A program made the translations under genes and the position numbers. The notes under the pieces were generated by a model, which was given only the letters and a program-made list of their open reading frames with translations, searched no databases and was not told the origin of the DNA. This document shows positions 25,934 through 34,933 of a DNA stretch of 64,000 nucleotides, piece after piece. This DNA is from Mitsuokella multacida DSM 20544 (GTDB taxonomy: Bacteria; Bacillota; Negativicutes; Selenomonadales; Selenomonadaceae). Location: the NCBI RefSeq assembly GCF_000155955.1, contig NZ_GG697141.2, positions 811,170 through 875,169 on the forward strand. The letters run 5' to 3'. Within the stretch, counting starts at the first letter, position 1; every line of letters starts with the position of its first letter.

Positions 25934-26312
25934 TCCGTTCAAACCAGTCTTTCATGATAGAATCGAACTGCCCCGCCGCATGGGCCTGCTGTCCCTGCTC
26001 CTTCTCGAGCCGCGCCAGAGTGTCCTCCTGATCGACGAGTGAAGAGGACATGGCACGCGCCATGAGAATCTCGCGCAAAGAATGCGTTTGCTGGAAGACG
26101 AGTCTGCGGACCTGCTGGGCCAGCAATTCATTTTCAAAGCGCTGGGTGATGCCGGCCAGTGCGCCCCCCTCCTTTGCTGAGAAATGAATGGTCCACGCGG
26201 TCTCATCTTCGGTGATATGGAGATAGGCCTGATGCAAGAACATGTAGGCCGCCTTTATCAACACATCGGCTGTGTAGATGGACTTCGGGACCACAAGGTC
26301 TGTCCGCTCCAA
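25923..26312 (-). CDS. hxsD: His-Xaa-Ser system protein HxsD
   Basis: Core IYTADVLIKAAYMFLHQAYLHIT and FENELLAQQVRRLVFQQTHSLREILMARA match the HxsD family (LLNDYxLRE-type motif). Start: I prefer TTG 26312, preceded by AGAAGGAAGG at good spacing; ATG 26375 would add 21 untypical residues encoded by AT-rich leader-like DNA, has no ribosome site and nearly coincides with the transcription start expected from the TTGACG box at 26412. First gene of the operon. Its biochemical role is unknown. Confidence 0.87.
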   Translation of the reverse strand: MERTDLVVPKSIYTADVLIKAAYMFLHQAYLHITEDETAWTIHFSAKEGGALAGITQRFENELLAQQVRRLVFQQTHSLREILMARAMSSSLVDQEDTLARLEKEQGQQAHAAGQFDSIMKDWFERNEK

Positions 26313-26383
26313 TCGAAACACCTTCCTTCTACTGTCTACTGTTTTATGTTTTGCTCTGTCACTCTGCTGATTCATTACACGAA

Positions 26384-26412
26384 TATGAATAATTTAATAT
26401 ATACTTCGTCAA
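26384..26412 (-). promoter_or_regulatory. Candidate promoter of the hxs operon
   Basis: TTGACG (26412-26407) followed after 17 bases by TTCATA or after 18 by TCATAT in an AT-rich stretch. The -35 box is good, the -10 box weak. It is the only promoter-like signal in the 240 bases before hxsD. Confidence 0.45.
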
Positions 26413-26480
26413 AAGAACGTGTTCTCCTGCCAGGAAAAGGGTTTTGACTCCCTATTTTTTCATCTGCTCAAAAACTCCAC

Positions 26481-26513
26481 AAAAAAATCTCCCAAGGAGA
26501 TTGGGAGATTTTT
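26481..26513. terminator. Terminator after the HlyD-like gene
   Basis: Stem AAATCTCCCAA / TTGGGAGATTT with a four-base loop and A/T runs on both sides, so it works in both directions. It isolates the hxs operon from the gene upstream. Confidence 0.85.
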
Positions 26514-26551
26514 GTATCAAACCATTGCACTGATGCACCGATTGCCGGGTC

Positions 26552-27838
26552 TCAGCCGTTCATCGCGAATTTGACGACGGCTTTCATCCCCGGCTTGAGG
26601 GTGAAGTTAAGGCCGGACGGGATGGAGATGCGGATGATCATGACGTCTTCATCGGCATCGTCGGCGTCGTTGACCTCGGCGGTCGTCTTGGGCTGGCTGC
26701 TTGCGGCGGCGGCGCCACCGGCGGCATCAGCCGTGCTGGCCTCTGCGCCCTGCTGGCCATCCTGCGCGCCCTGCGCACTCTGGGCGTCCTGGGCGTTCGG
26801 ATTGTTCAGGTTGTTCGGGTCAGTCTGGGCAGCACCGGCGTTGGATGCGGCACCGTTGGCCACTGCATCGGCACCATTGGCGCTGCTGTCGGCGGACTGG
26901 TCATCTTTCTTGGCCGGCTGCTGGATGTCCTGGACGGAGCCCTGGAGCTGGTGGCCGTCGATCTCGTAGGAGACGAACTGGCCGAGGCGGATCTTCGCGG
27001 CCTTGTCGGGGCTGACCTTGGCCTCGACCCAGATGTCGTCGGCATTGCCGACGCTCGCAACGGTCTCGCCCGCCTTGACGGTCGAGCCCTCGTCGATGCC
27101 CTGCGCGTAGTAGACCGTGCCGGCTACCGGCGCGACGATGTCGGTCTCAGCGGCATCCTGCTTGGCGTTGTCGAGCGCGGCCTGTGCCTGCTTGAGCTGC
27201 AGCTCGGCGTTCTGCACGGCCTTCGGATCAGGCGGCTGGGTCGTCGTCTGGTAGCGGACGGCCGGCGAAGACGACGGCGCGGATGCGGCAGGAGCCGACG
27301 ACGAGGCGGCGGCCACGGCTGCATGGTAGGCCGAGACGGCGGCATCGCGCTGCACGGCGCTGATGGCGCCCATCTCGAAGAGCTCGTTCATGCGGTTCAT
27401 GCGGGACTCGGCGCTCGCGACGCTCTGCGAGGAACCGCTGCTGCGCGGCGCGCTCGCGGCCGGTGCCGGGGCGGGGCTCGGCACGGCGACCGTCACGGTC
27501 TGCCCCTTCTTGATCTCATCGAGGTTGCGCTGCGAGAGCGCGACGGTCTGCTCGAGGTTCGCGATCTGCTCGTCCGTCACCGTGCTCTGCACGTGGGCGA
27601 TGACATCGCCGGCCTCGACATGCTCCCCTTCTGCGACGACCTTCTCGGTGATCATCGCATTGCCGTGTACCTTCGCCGCGACGAGCGAGCTCGTGACCTG
27701 CGCGTCGTAGACGTTGAAGTACTTGTGTTGATGCTGGTAGTAGTAGATGCCACCCGCACAGAGCACGGCAATGAGGATCAGGCCGACGAGGCCGTATTTC
27801 ATCAGATACTGTACTTTCTTTGTGATATCGACTTCCAA
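26552..27838 (-). CDS. HlyD/EmrA-type periplasmic adaptor with a low-complexity insert
   Basis: 428 residues from TTG 27838 (GGAGG 11 bases upstream). One membrane segment (15-31), split biotin-lipoyl domain (VTSSLVAAKVHGNAMITEKVVAEGEHVEAGDVIAHV and TDIVAPVAGTVYYAQGIDEGSTVKAGETVASV), a helical hairpin (85-230) interrupted by Pro/Ala/Ser-rich segments, and a beta-barrel from about 270. Residues 309-394 are an Ala/Asn/Gln/Asp-rich insert inside the barrel. No partner ABC or MFS exporter is adjacent; terminators flank the gene. Confidence 0.85.
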   Translation of the reverse strand: MEVDITKKVQYLMKYGLVGLILIAVLCAGGIYYYQHQHKYFNVYDAQVTSSLVAAKVHGNAMITEKVVAEGEHVEAGDVIAHVQSTVTDEQIANLEQTVALSQRNLDEIKKGQTVTVAVPSPAPAPAASAPRSSGSSQSVASAESRMNRMNELFEMGAISAVQRDAAVSAYHAAVAAASSSAPAASAPSSSPAVRYQTTTQPPDPKAVQNAELQLKQAQAALDNAKQDAAETDIVAPVAGTVYYAQGIDEGSTVKAGETVASVGNADDIWVEAKVSPDKAAKIRLGQFVSYEIDGHQLQGSVQDIQQPAKKDDQSADSSANGADAVANGAASNAGAAQTDPNNLNNPNAQDAQSAQGAQDGQQGAEASTADAAGGAAAASSQPKTTAEVNDADDADEDVMIIRISIPSGLNFTLKPGMKAVVKFAMNG

Positions 27839-27892
27839 GATTCAGGACCCTCCATCATCTATCATCTGTTTATAAGCTATCGAGATATCAAC

Positions 27893-27921
27893 GAAACCTC
27901 CCTCGCAGAGAGGGAGGTTTC
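27893..27921 (-). terminator. Hairpin after alaS
   Basis: Twelve-base perfect stem GAAACCTCCCTC / GAGGGAGGTTTC, five-base loop, weak T-run. Probable terminator between alaS and the HlyD-like gene. Confidence 0.65.
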
Positions 27922-27937
27922 ACATGATCTATAGTAC

Positions 27938-30562
27938 TCAGCCAAGCTGTGCTTCGATGACGGCTGCTGCCTTCTCGAATGCCTGCGGCAGGGCTTCTGC
28001 CTTCTTGCCGCCAGCCTGTGCCATGTCCGGACGTCCGCCGCCGCCGCCACCGACGACTGCTGCGGCTTCCTTGATGATCTTGCCGGCATGGATGCCGCGC
28101 TTGACGGCGTCCTTCGATGCCTTGACGACGAGGTTGACCTTGCCGTCGTTGGCGCAGCCGAGCACGACGACACCGCTGCCGAGCTTGTCGAGCGTGAGGT
28201 CAGCGACGTCGCGCAGGGAGTCCATGTTCTCGACGTTAGCCTTGCCCGTGATGACGGAGACGCCGTTGATGTCCTTGACGCCAGCGATGAGCTGCTGGGC
28301 ATCGGCCTTCTCCTGCATCGCTGCGACTTCGGCGAGCTTGCCGGCCATCTCCTTGCCCTCGGCCTGCAGCTTCTCGACGGCTGCCGGGACGTCGTCCTCG
28401 TTTGCCTTGAGCAGGGCAGCTGCCTTCTGCAGAGTGGCGAGCTTCTCATTTGCATAGTCGAGCGCAGCCTTGCCCGTGATGGCCTCGATGCGGCGCACGC
28501 CCGAGGCGATGCCCGTCTCGCCGACGATCTTGAACATGCCGATCTGGCCGACGTTCTTGACGTGCGAGCCAGCGCAGAGCTCCATCGAGAAGCCCGGCAC
28601 GCGCACGACGCGCACGACGTCGCCGTATTTCTCGGAGAAGAGCGCCATCGCGCCGGCCTTCTTGGCCTCGTCAAGGCTCATGTGCGAGATCTCGACGTCC
28701 TGGCCCTTGAGGATGACCTTGTTGACGAGTGCCTCGACGTCAGCGAGCTGCTGCGCCGTGACCGGCTCGAAGTTCGTGAAGTCGAAGCGCAGGCGGTCCG
28801 GCGTGACGGACGAGCCGGCCTGGTTGACCTGGTCGCCGACGACCTTCTTGAGGGCAGCCTGCAGCAGATGCGTCGCCGTGTGGTTGCGCGCCGAGGCGAG
28901 CTTCTTTTCCTGGTCGACTTCAATCTTGACCGTCTCGCCGACCTTGAGCTGGCCTTCCTCTACGTACGAGACGTGGTAGACCGTGCCGTCCGGCAACTTC
29001 TTGGCGTTCGTCGCCTTGATGCGGCCGAACTCGCCGAGCAGCAGGCCCTCGTCGCCGACCTGTCCGCCGCCCTCTGCGTAGAACGGGGTCTTGTCGAGGA
29101 TGATGCCGGCCTCTTCGCCGTCCGTAATCTCGTCGACGAGCTTGCCGTCCTTCCAGATGGCGACGACCTTGGCCTCTTTGGCCTCCGGGTCTACCTTGAG
29201 CTTCGAGACGTCGATGCCCGAGAGGTCCGGCACAGCGACGCGCTGGTTCTCGGCACGGGCACTGCGCGCACGTTCGCGCTGCTCGTCCATGGCCTTGTCA
29301 AAGCCCTCTTTGTCGAGGTCGAGGCCGTTCTCGTGCAGGATCTCTTCCGTGAGCTCCCACGGGAAGCCGAACGTGTCGTAGAGGCGGAAACCGACCTCAC
29401 CCGGCAGCTCGTCCTTGCCGTCAGCCTTGAGGCTCTTGATCTCTGCGTCGAGCAGCTCCATGCCCTGGTTGAGCGTTGCGGCGAAGCGGTCTTCCTCGAT
29501 GCTGATGACCTTCTTGATGTAGTCGTGCTTGGCGATGAGCTCGCCGAAGTCGCTGGCATCGCGGTAGATCTCGACGACGGCGTCAACGGCGCCCTCGAGG
29601 AACTTGCCCTTGATGCCGAGCATGCGGCCGTGGCGGATGGCGCGGCGCAGGATGCGGCGCAGCACGTAGCCGCGGCCCTCATTCGACGGCAGGATGCCGT
29701 CCATGATCATGACGGCCATGGAGCGCGCGTGGTCAGCGATGACCTTCAGCGAGATGTCCGTCTTCTCGTCCTTGCCGTACTCGACGCCCGCGACCTTGGC
29801 CGCGTACTCGATGATCGGGTAGAGCAGATCCGTCTCGAAGTTCGTCTTCTTGTTCTGCACGACGGACGCGAGGCGCTCGAGGCCGCAACCCGTATCGATG
29901 TTCTTATGGGCGAGATTCTTGTAGGAGCCGTCTTCCTGGCGGTCGTACTGCGTGAAGACGAGGTTCCAGATCTCGAGGTAGCGGTCGCAGTCGCAGCCGA
30001 CAGCGCAGGTCGGCGAGCCGCAACCGCGCTCTTCACCGAGGTCGATGTAGATCTCGGAGTCCGGGCCGCACGGGCCAGGGCCAATCTCCCAGAAGTTGTC
30101 CTCCATCTTGACGATGTGATCCTGCGGGAAGCCCGGCTGGGACTTCCAGATCTCGATGGCCTCCGTGTCGTCCGGGTAGACCGTGACCCAGAGCTTGTCC
30201 TTCGGCAGCTCGATGACTTCCGTCAGGAACTCCCATGCCCAGGGAATGGCCTCGCCCTTGAAGTAATCGCCGAACGAGAAGTTGCCGAGCATCTCGAAGA
30301 ACGTCTGATGGCGCGCCGTGCGGCCGACGTTCTCGATATCACCCGTGCGGACGCAGCGCTGGCTCGTCGTCACGCGCGTGCGGGGCGGCTTCATCTTGCC
30401 CGTGAAGAACGGCTTCAGCGGAGCCATGCCGGCGCCGATCAAGAGGAGCGTCGGGTCGTCCTGCGGGATCAGCGAGAAACTCGGCAGGCGCAGATGGCCT
30501 TTCTTTTCCGAAAAGAACTGCAGATAAGCTTCGCGCAGTTCGTTACCACTCATGTACTTCAA
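27938..30562 (-). CDS. alaS: Alanyl-tRNA synthetase
   Basis: 874 residues, full length. Class II core with YLQFFSEKKGHLRLPSFSLIPQDDPTLLLIGAGMAPLKPFF, GRGYVLRRILRRAIRHGRMLG, the editing-domain metal site HTATHLLQAAL and CAGSHVKNVGQIG, and the C-terminal oligomerisation domain ending in a Gly-rich GGGGGGRPDMAQAGG. Starts at TTG 30562 (family-like MKYMSGNELREAYLQFF) with GGGGGT nine bases upstream. Candidate -10 TATACT at 30668-30663. No T-box leader is present. Confidence 0.97.
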   Translation of the reverse strand: MKYMSGNELREAYLQFFSEKKGHLRLPSFSLIPQDDPTLLLIGAGMAPLKPFFTGKMKPPRTRVTTSQRCVRTGDIENVGRTARHQTFFEMLGNFSFGDYFKGEAIPWAWEFLTEVIELPKDKLWVTVYPDDTEAIEIWKSQPGFPQDHIVKMEDNFWEIGPGPCGPDSEIYIDLGEERGCGSPTCAVGCDCDRYLEIWNLVFTQYDRQEDGSYKNLAHKNIDTGCGLERLASVVQNKKTNFETDLLYPIIEYAAKVAGVEYGKDEKTDISLKVIADHARSMAVMIMDGILPSNEGRGYVLRRILRRAIRHGRMLGIKGKFLEGAVDAVVEIYRDASDFGELIAKHDYIKKVISIEEDRFAATLNQGMELLDAEIKSLKADGKDELPGEVGFRLYDTFGFPWELTEEILHENGLDLDKEGFDKAMDEQRERARSARAENQRVAVPDLSGIDVSKLKVDPEAKEAKVVAIWKDGKLVDEITDGEEAGIILDKTPFYAEGGGQVGDEGLLLGEFGRIKATNAKKLPDGTVYHVSYVEEGQLKVGETVKIEVDQEKKLASARNHTATHLLQAALKKVVGDQVNQAGSSVTPDRLRFDFTNFEPVTAQQLADVEALVNKVILKGQDVEISHMSLDEAKKAGAMALFSEKYGDVVRVVRVPGFSMELCAGSHVKNVGQIGMFKIVGETGIASGVRRIEAITGKAALDYANEKLATLQKAAALLKANEDDVPAAVEKLQAEGKEMAGKLAEVAAMQEKADAQQLIAGVKDINGVSVITGKANVENMDSLRDVADLTLDKLGSGVVVLGCANDGKVNLVVKASKDAVKRGIHAGKIIKEAAAVVGGGGGGRPDMAQAGGKKAEALPQAFEKAAAVIEAQLG

Positions 30563-30744
30563 AAAAATCTACCCCCATAAGAGAAATCCGGATGATTGTC
30601 TCTGGTATTGCTCATGGAATTTACTGGAACTTATATGACCATAAATTACATAACCATTCTCAAGTATACCACAAGCATCCTGTGCTTTTCCAGTCCATCG
30701 ACTATTTTATCGGCTATTTTTGTGAAAGTTTTCGTCCGTCTGCG

Positions 30745-33519
30745 TCATTCATCGCTGCAGGCGGCGAGCGCGGCGGCGGCCTGCTCTGAGTTCATGAGGA
30801 TCTCGCGCGGCTTGCTGCCGATGTTCGGGCCGACGATGCTGAGGTCCTCCATCTCGTCGATGAGGCGCGCGGCGCGCGTGTAGCCGACGCGGAAGCGGCG
30901 CTGGATGGACGAGGCCGAGGCCTGCCCCGTCGACATGACGAGGTTGACGGCGTCGGGCAAGAGCTCGTCGTACTTCGAGGCGCGGCGGCCCTTGCCCTCC
31001 TCCTTCTCCTCATCCTCCTTCATGGCGTTCTCGGTGAAGGTGATGATCTCCTCGTTGGCCTCCATCTCCTGCCCCTGGCTGCGGATGAAGTCCAGGAGGT
31101 GCTCGACCTCTTCATCGCTGATGAAGGCACCCTGCACGCGCATGGGCTTGGCCGCGCCGACGGGATAGAAGAGCATGTCGCCACGGCCCAAAAGCTTCTC
31201 GGCGCCGCTGCGGTCGAGGATGGTGCGCGAATCGATCTGGCTCGAGACGGCGAACGAGATGCGCGACGGGATGTTGGCCTTGATGATGCCCGTGATGACG
31301 TCGACGGACGGGCGCTGCGTCGCGAGCACCATGTGGATGCCGGCGGCGCGGGCCTTCTGCGCGAGGCGGCAGATGGCATCCTCGACGTCGTGCGGCGCGA
31401 CCATCATGAGGTCGGCGAGCTCGTCGATGATGATGACGATGGCCGGCATCTTGTCCTCGGGGAACTTCGTGTTGTAGGTCTCCATGTTGCGGACGTTGTG
31501 CTCAGCGAATTTCGCATAGCGCTTCTCCATCTCCTGCACGGACCAGTTGAGCACGGATGCGGCCTTCTTGGCCTCGGTGACGACCGGCACCATGAGGTGC
31601 GGGATGCCGTTGTAGTTGGAGAGCTCGACCATCTTCGGGTCGACGAGGATGAACTTGACTTCCTCCGGCTTCGCCTTGAAGAGGATGCTCGTTATGAGCG
31701 TGTTGATGCAGACGGATTTACCGGAACCCGTGGCGCCGGCGACGAGCAGATGCGGCATCTTCGCGAGGTCGGCGAAGATGGCCTGGCCGCCGATGTCCAT
31801 GCCGAGGCCGACGGTCAACTTCGACTTCGCCTTGAGGAACTTCTCGTTCTCGAGGACTTCGCGCAGCTGCACGCCCTCGAGCTCCTTGTTCGGCACTTCG
31901 ATGCCGATGGCGGCCTTGCCGGGGATTGGCTCGATGCGCACGGAGGTCGCGGCGAGGCTCAGCGCGAGGTCGTCGGCGAGGTTCGTGATCTTGCTGACCT
32001 TGACGCCCGGCGCCGGCTCGAGCTCGTAGCGCGTGACGGCCGGACCGTGGCACGCGTTGATGATTTTCGCCTTGACGTGGAAGTCCTCGAGCGTCTTCTG
32101 CAGGATGTGGGCCTTGTCGGCGATCTCCATCTCGAGCGCGGCGTTGTGCTTCTTCGCGTGCTTCGAGAGGATCTCCGTGACCTGCGGCAGCATGTAGGGG
32201 CGCGGCGGTGCGGCCGGAGCCTTTGCCTCAGGCGAGCTGGCATCGGCGGGCCCCTGCGAGGCCCCCTGCCTGCTGTCCATGCTCTTGGCTGAGCCGTCGA
32301 GCAGAGCGGCGGCCGGCATGATCGGCGCGATCTCCTCGTACGAGGGCATGGCCGTCGGCTTCTTCTTCATCGGGCTCGGCGAAGGCGGCACGACGGGTTC
32401 CGTCTTCGGCACGGTGAACGGTGCCGCTGGTTCCTCATGCTTGGCCGCGGGGAACGGCTCCGGCTCGGGTTCACGCATAGGCGCAAACGATGCCGGAGGC
32501 TCTTCTGCAGGCGCAGGGCTTGTGCCGCGGCCGATTGGCCCCTCGACGAAGGGGCTTGTGGCGCGCAGGCTCGCGGGCGGCGCGGCCATGCCGAGGGGCT
32601 CGATGGAGTCGGGCAGGCCCATCGGGCGCTCTTCTTGAGCGGGTGCAGCGGGCGCCGCCTCCTCTCCGTGCGCCGTGCCGTACTCGATCGTGAAGTCCGG
32701 CATGGCATGGTCCGTCTGTTCCGACTCCGACACGGACTCTGATGCAGCCGTTTCCTGCGGTTTCTCCGGAGTCTCTGGCGCATCGGCAAAGCGCTGGTCC
32801 GCTTCCTGATTGTAGAAGCTGGCCTTGCTGGCACTGACCCTGCTGACCTTCTCGCGCACGGCCTCGACGACGTGCTCTTCGATGCGGCCGCCGACTTCGG
32901 TGACTTTGCCGCAGGTCGTCTGGATGGCCGAGCCCGCGGCTGCGGCGCCCTGCTTCGCCTTTTCCTGCGTCTTCAAGAGCCCCGTCGCGAGCGACCACGT
33001 CGTCGAGAGCAAGACGGAGCCGACTGTGCCGACGCCGAGGACGATGATGGAACCGTCGACGCCGAAGAGCTTGCGCAGGCCGAGCAGGAGGCCGCCGCCC
33101 AGAAGGCCGCCGCCTGCCGGCAGGCTCTGCGGCAGGATCTCCTCGCCGACGGGCACCTTGAAGTGATGCCAGATGGCGAGCACGGAGACGAAGAGCGCGA
33201 GCAGGCCGAAGAAGCGCGGCGAGTAGCGCGGCGCATGGTGCTTCGTCATGTAGGTCCAGGCGATCAAGAGGATCAGGACGGCGACGAGAATGGAGCCCAC
33301 GCCGAAGAAGTAGCGCAGGAACTTCGCGAAGTAGACGCCGACGAAGCCCACATTGAGCCCGCAGATGCCGCAGATCGAGATGAGGCCGGCCGCTAAGAGC
33401 GCCAGCCCGAAGAGCTCGGAGCGCCGCCCTGTATGCGCGCGCGTCACGCGGTGGCCTGTATTCTGCGCCTTGCGCACCGGCTTGCGCTTCGCCCGCGTGC
33501 GGCTCGTAGTCTTTTTCAA
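30745..33519 (-). CDS. ftsK: DNA translocase FtsK/SpoIIIE
   Basis: 924 residues from TTG 33519 (GGGGGAG upstream). Basic N terminus, four to five membrane segments (35-190), a Pro/Glu-rich linker (about 230-420), then the RecA-like motor: [16 protein letters not shown], Walker [15 protein letters not shown], Walker [36 protein letters not shown], and the C-terminal gamma winged helix ([18 protein letters not shown]) that reads polar chromosome sequences. Segregates the terminus region at the division septum. Confidence 0.96.
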   Translation of the reverse strand: MKKTTSRTRAKRKPVRKAQNTGHRVTRAHTGRRSELFGLALLAAGLISICGICGLNVGFVGVYFAKFLRYFFGVGSILVAVLILLIAWTYMTKHHAPRYSPRFFGLLALFVSVLAIWHHFKVPVGEEILPQSLPAGGGLLGGGLLLGLRKLFGVDGSIIVLGVGTVGSVLLSTTWSLATGLLKTQEKAKQGAAAAGSAIQTTCGKVTEVGGRIEEHVVEAVREKVSRVSASKASFYNQEADQRFADAPETPEKPQETAASESVSESEQTDHAMPDFTIEYGTAHGEEAAPAAPAQEERPMGLPDSIEPLGMAAPPASLRATSPFVEGPIGRGTSPAPAEEPPASFAPMREPEPEPFPAAKHEEPAAPFTVPKTEPVVPPSPSPMKKKPTAMPSYEEIAPIMPAAALLDGSAKSMDSRQGASQGPADASSPEAKAPAAPPRPYMLPQVTEILSKHAKKHNAALEMEIADKAHILQKTLEDFHVKAKIINACHGPAVTRYELEPAPGVKVSKITNLADDLALSLAATSVRIEPIPGKAAIGIEVPNKELEGVQLREVLENEKFLKAKSKLTVGLGMDIGGQAIFADLAKMPHLLVAGATGSGKSVCINTLITSILFKAKPEEVKFILVDPKMVELSNYNGIPHLMVPVVTEAKKAASVLNWSVQEMEKRYAKFAEHNVRNMETYNTKFPEDKMPAIVIIIDELADLMMVAPHDVEDAICRLAQKARAAGIHMVLATQRPSVDVITGIIKANIPSRISFAVSSQIDSRTILDRSGAEKLLGRGDMLFYPVGAAKPMRVQGAFISDEEVEHLLDFIRSQGQEMEANEEIITFTENAMKEDEEKEEGKGRRASKYDELLPDAVNLVMSTGQASASSIQRRFRVGYTRAARLIDEMEDLSIVGPNIGSKPREILMNSEQAAAALAACSDE

Positions 33520-33561
33520 AGATCTCCCCCCTGTTTCGATTACGAGATATCAGGATTACGA

Positions 33562-33595
33562 AAGCAAGGCTGTCGCATGAAGCGGCAGCCCTGCT
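33562..33595 (-). terminator. Probable terminator after mtaD
   Basis: Imperfect long hairpin AGCAGGGCTGCCGC, loop TTCAT, GCGACAGCCTTGCT on the minus strand followed by TTTCG, about 50 bases past mtaD. Confidence 0.45.
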
Positions 33596-33641
33596 GTAGA
33601 TTCACTATCGTTTCGGATGGTTCGGATGGAACGTATGGAAG

Positions 33642-34922
33642 TTATTTGGTCAGGCGTTCCGCGCATTTCTGTGCCTCGTAGAAGATGCGCTCCTTGTCGA
33701 GAGTCAGGAGCTCCTTGTCCTCCATGAGGACCTTGCCGTCGACGAGCACCGTCGAGGCGGAGTCCGCATGGGCCGAGTAGACGAGCAGCGACGCGAGGTC
33801 ATTGCGCGGGTACCAGGCGGCGCTATTCATGTCGAACAGCGTGATGTCGGCCTTGCAGCCGGCTTCGAGCTTGCCGACGCCCGTGAGGCCGACGGCCTTG
33901 GCGCCGTACTCCGTGCCCATCTTGAGCGCCGTGCGCGCCGGGACGGCCAGCGGGTCGAGCGTGCTGACCTTGTGGAGCATCGCCGCGAGGTTGATCTCCT
34001 CGAGCATGTCGAGGTTGTTGTTCGACGAGGCGCCGTCCGTGCCGAGCGCGACGCAGACGCCTTCCTTGAGGAGGCGCGGCACCGGTGCGACGCCGCTCGC
34101 GAGCTTCATGTTGCTGCCCGGGTTGTGCGCGACGCGGATGCCGTGCTTCTTGATGATGGCGATGTCCTCCTCGTCGAGGTGGACGCAGTGCGCGGCCAGC
34201 GTGCCCTTGCCGTCAAAGAGGCCCGTCTCCTCGACGTAGCGGAACGGGCGCTTGCCGTAGGCTTTCGTGATCTGCTCGATCTCGGCCTTCGTCTCCGCCA
34301 TGTGAATGTGGACCTCCGCGCCGAGCGACTGCGCCGTCTTTGCGACCTTCTTGAGGAAGTCCGGCGGGCAGGTGTAAGGCGCGTGCGGGCCGAACATGAC
34401 CGTGATGCGGCCATCGGCGGCGCCGTGGAAGTCCTTATAGAGGGAAACATTCTCCTCGATCTTGGCATCGCCGTCCGGCGCGACACCGATGATGCCGCGC
34501 GAGAGCACGGCGCGCAGGCCGGCATCGGCCGTGGCCTCCGCGACCTTCTCCATGTACGGCCCGTACATGTCGGCAAACGTCGTCGTACCGCCCTCGATCA
34601 TCTCGACGGCCGCGAGCATCGCGCCCCAGTAGATGTCCTCTTCCTGCATCTTCGCCTCAGCCGGCCAGATCATGTTGTTGAGCCAGTCCATGAGGTTCAT
34701 GTCGTCCGCATAGCTGCGGAACAGCGTCATCGAGGCGTGCGTGTGGGCATTGACAAAACCCGGCACGGCAAACTTGTCCTTGCCGTCGATGACCTTGGCC
34801 GCGCGAAAGTCCTCCGGCACCTCGCCGATGGATGCAATCTTGTCGCGGTCGATCATGATATTCGTCAGCGGCGTCGTGCCGTCGGGCAGCAGCGCGTATA
34901 CATTCTTGATCAGTGTCTTCAT
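33642..34922 (-). CDS. mtaD: 5-methylthioadenosine/S-adenosylhomocysteine deaminase
   Basis: 426-residue amidohydrolase. Metal and catalytic blocks: PGFVNAHTHASMTLFRSYADD, HIHMAETKAEIE, AAHCVHLDEEDIAII, and LGTDGASSNNNLDMLEE. Closely resembles MtaD enzymes that deaminate SAH and methylthioadenosine. Eleven bases after ahcY, so the pair likely disposes of SAH from methylation reactions. A guanine-type deaminase function is less likely given the neighbour. Confidence 0.9.
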   Translation of the reverse strand: MKTLIKNVYALLPDGTTPLTNIMIDRDKIASIGEVPEDFRAAKVIDGKDKFAVPGFVNAHTHASMTLFRSYADDMNLMDWLNNMIWPAEAKMQEEDIYWGAMLAAVEMIEGGTTTFADMYGPYMEKVAEATADAGLRAVLSRGIIGVAPDGDAKIEENVSLYKDFHGAADGRITVMFGPHAPYTCPPDFLKKVAKTAQSLGAEVHIHMAETKAEIEQITKAYGKRPFRYVEETGLFDGKGTLAAHCVHLDEEDIAIIKKHGIRVAHNPGSNMKLASGVAPVPRLLKEGVCVALGTDGASSNNNLDMLEEINLAAMLHKVSTLDPLAVPARTALKMGTEYGAKAVGLTGVGKLEAGCKADITLFDMNSAAWYPRNDLASLLVYSAHADSASTVLVDGKVLMEDKELLTLDKERIFYEAQKCAERLTK

Positions 34923-34933
34923 GTGTTTCTCCC

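Noticed and set aside
28088..30580. 830-residue plus-strand open frame opposite alaS
   Set aside because: Shadow of alaS: GC-rich codon bias keeps the antisense frame open; the product is Val/Asp/Leu/Arg-rich with no family features. The same holds for the long frames opposite the AAA+ gene, ftsK, hisD and the GGDEF/EAL gene.
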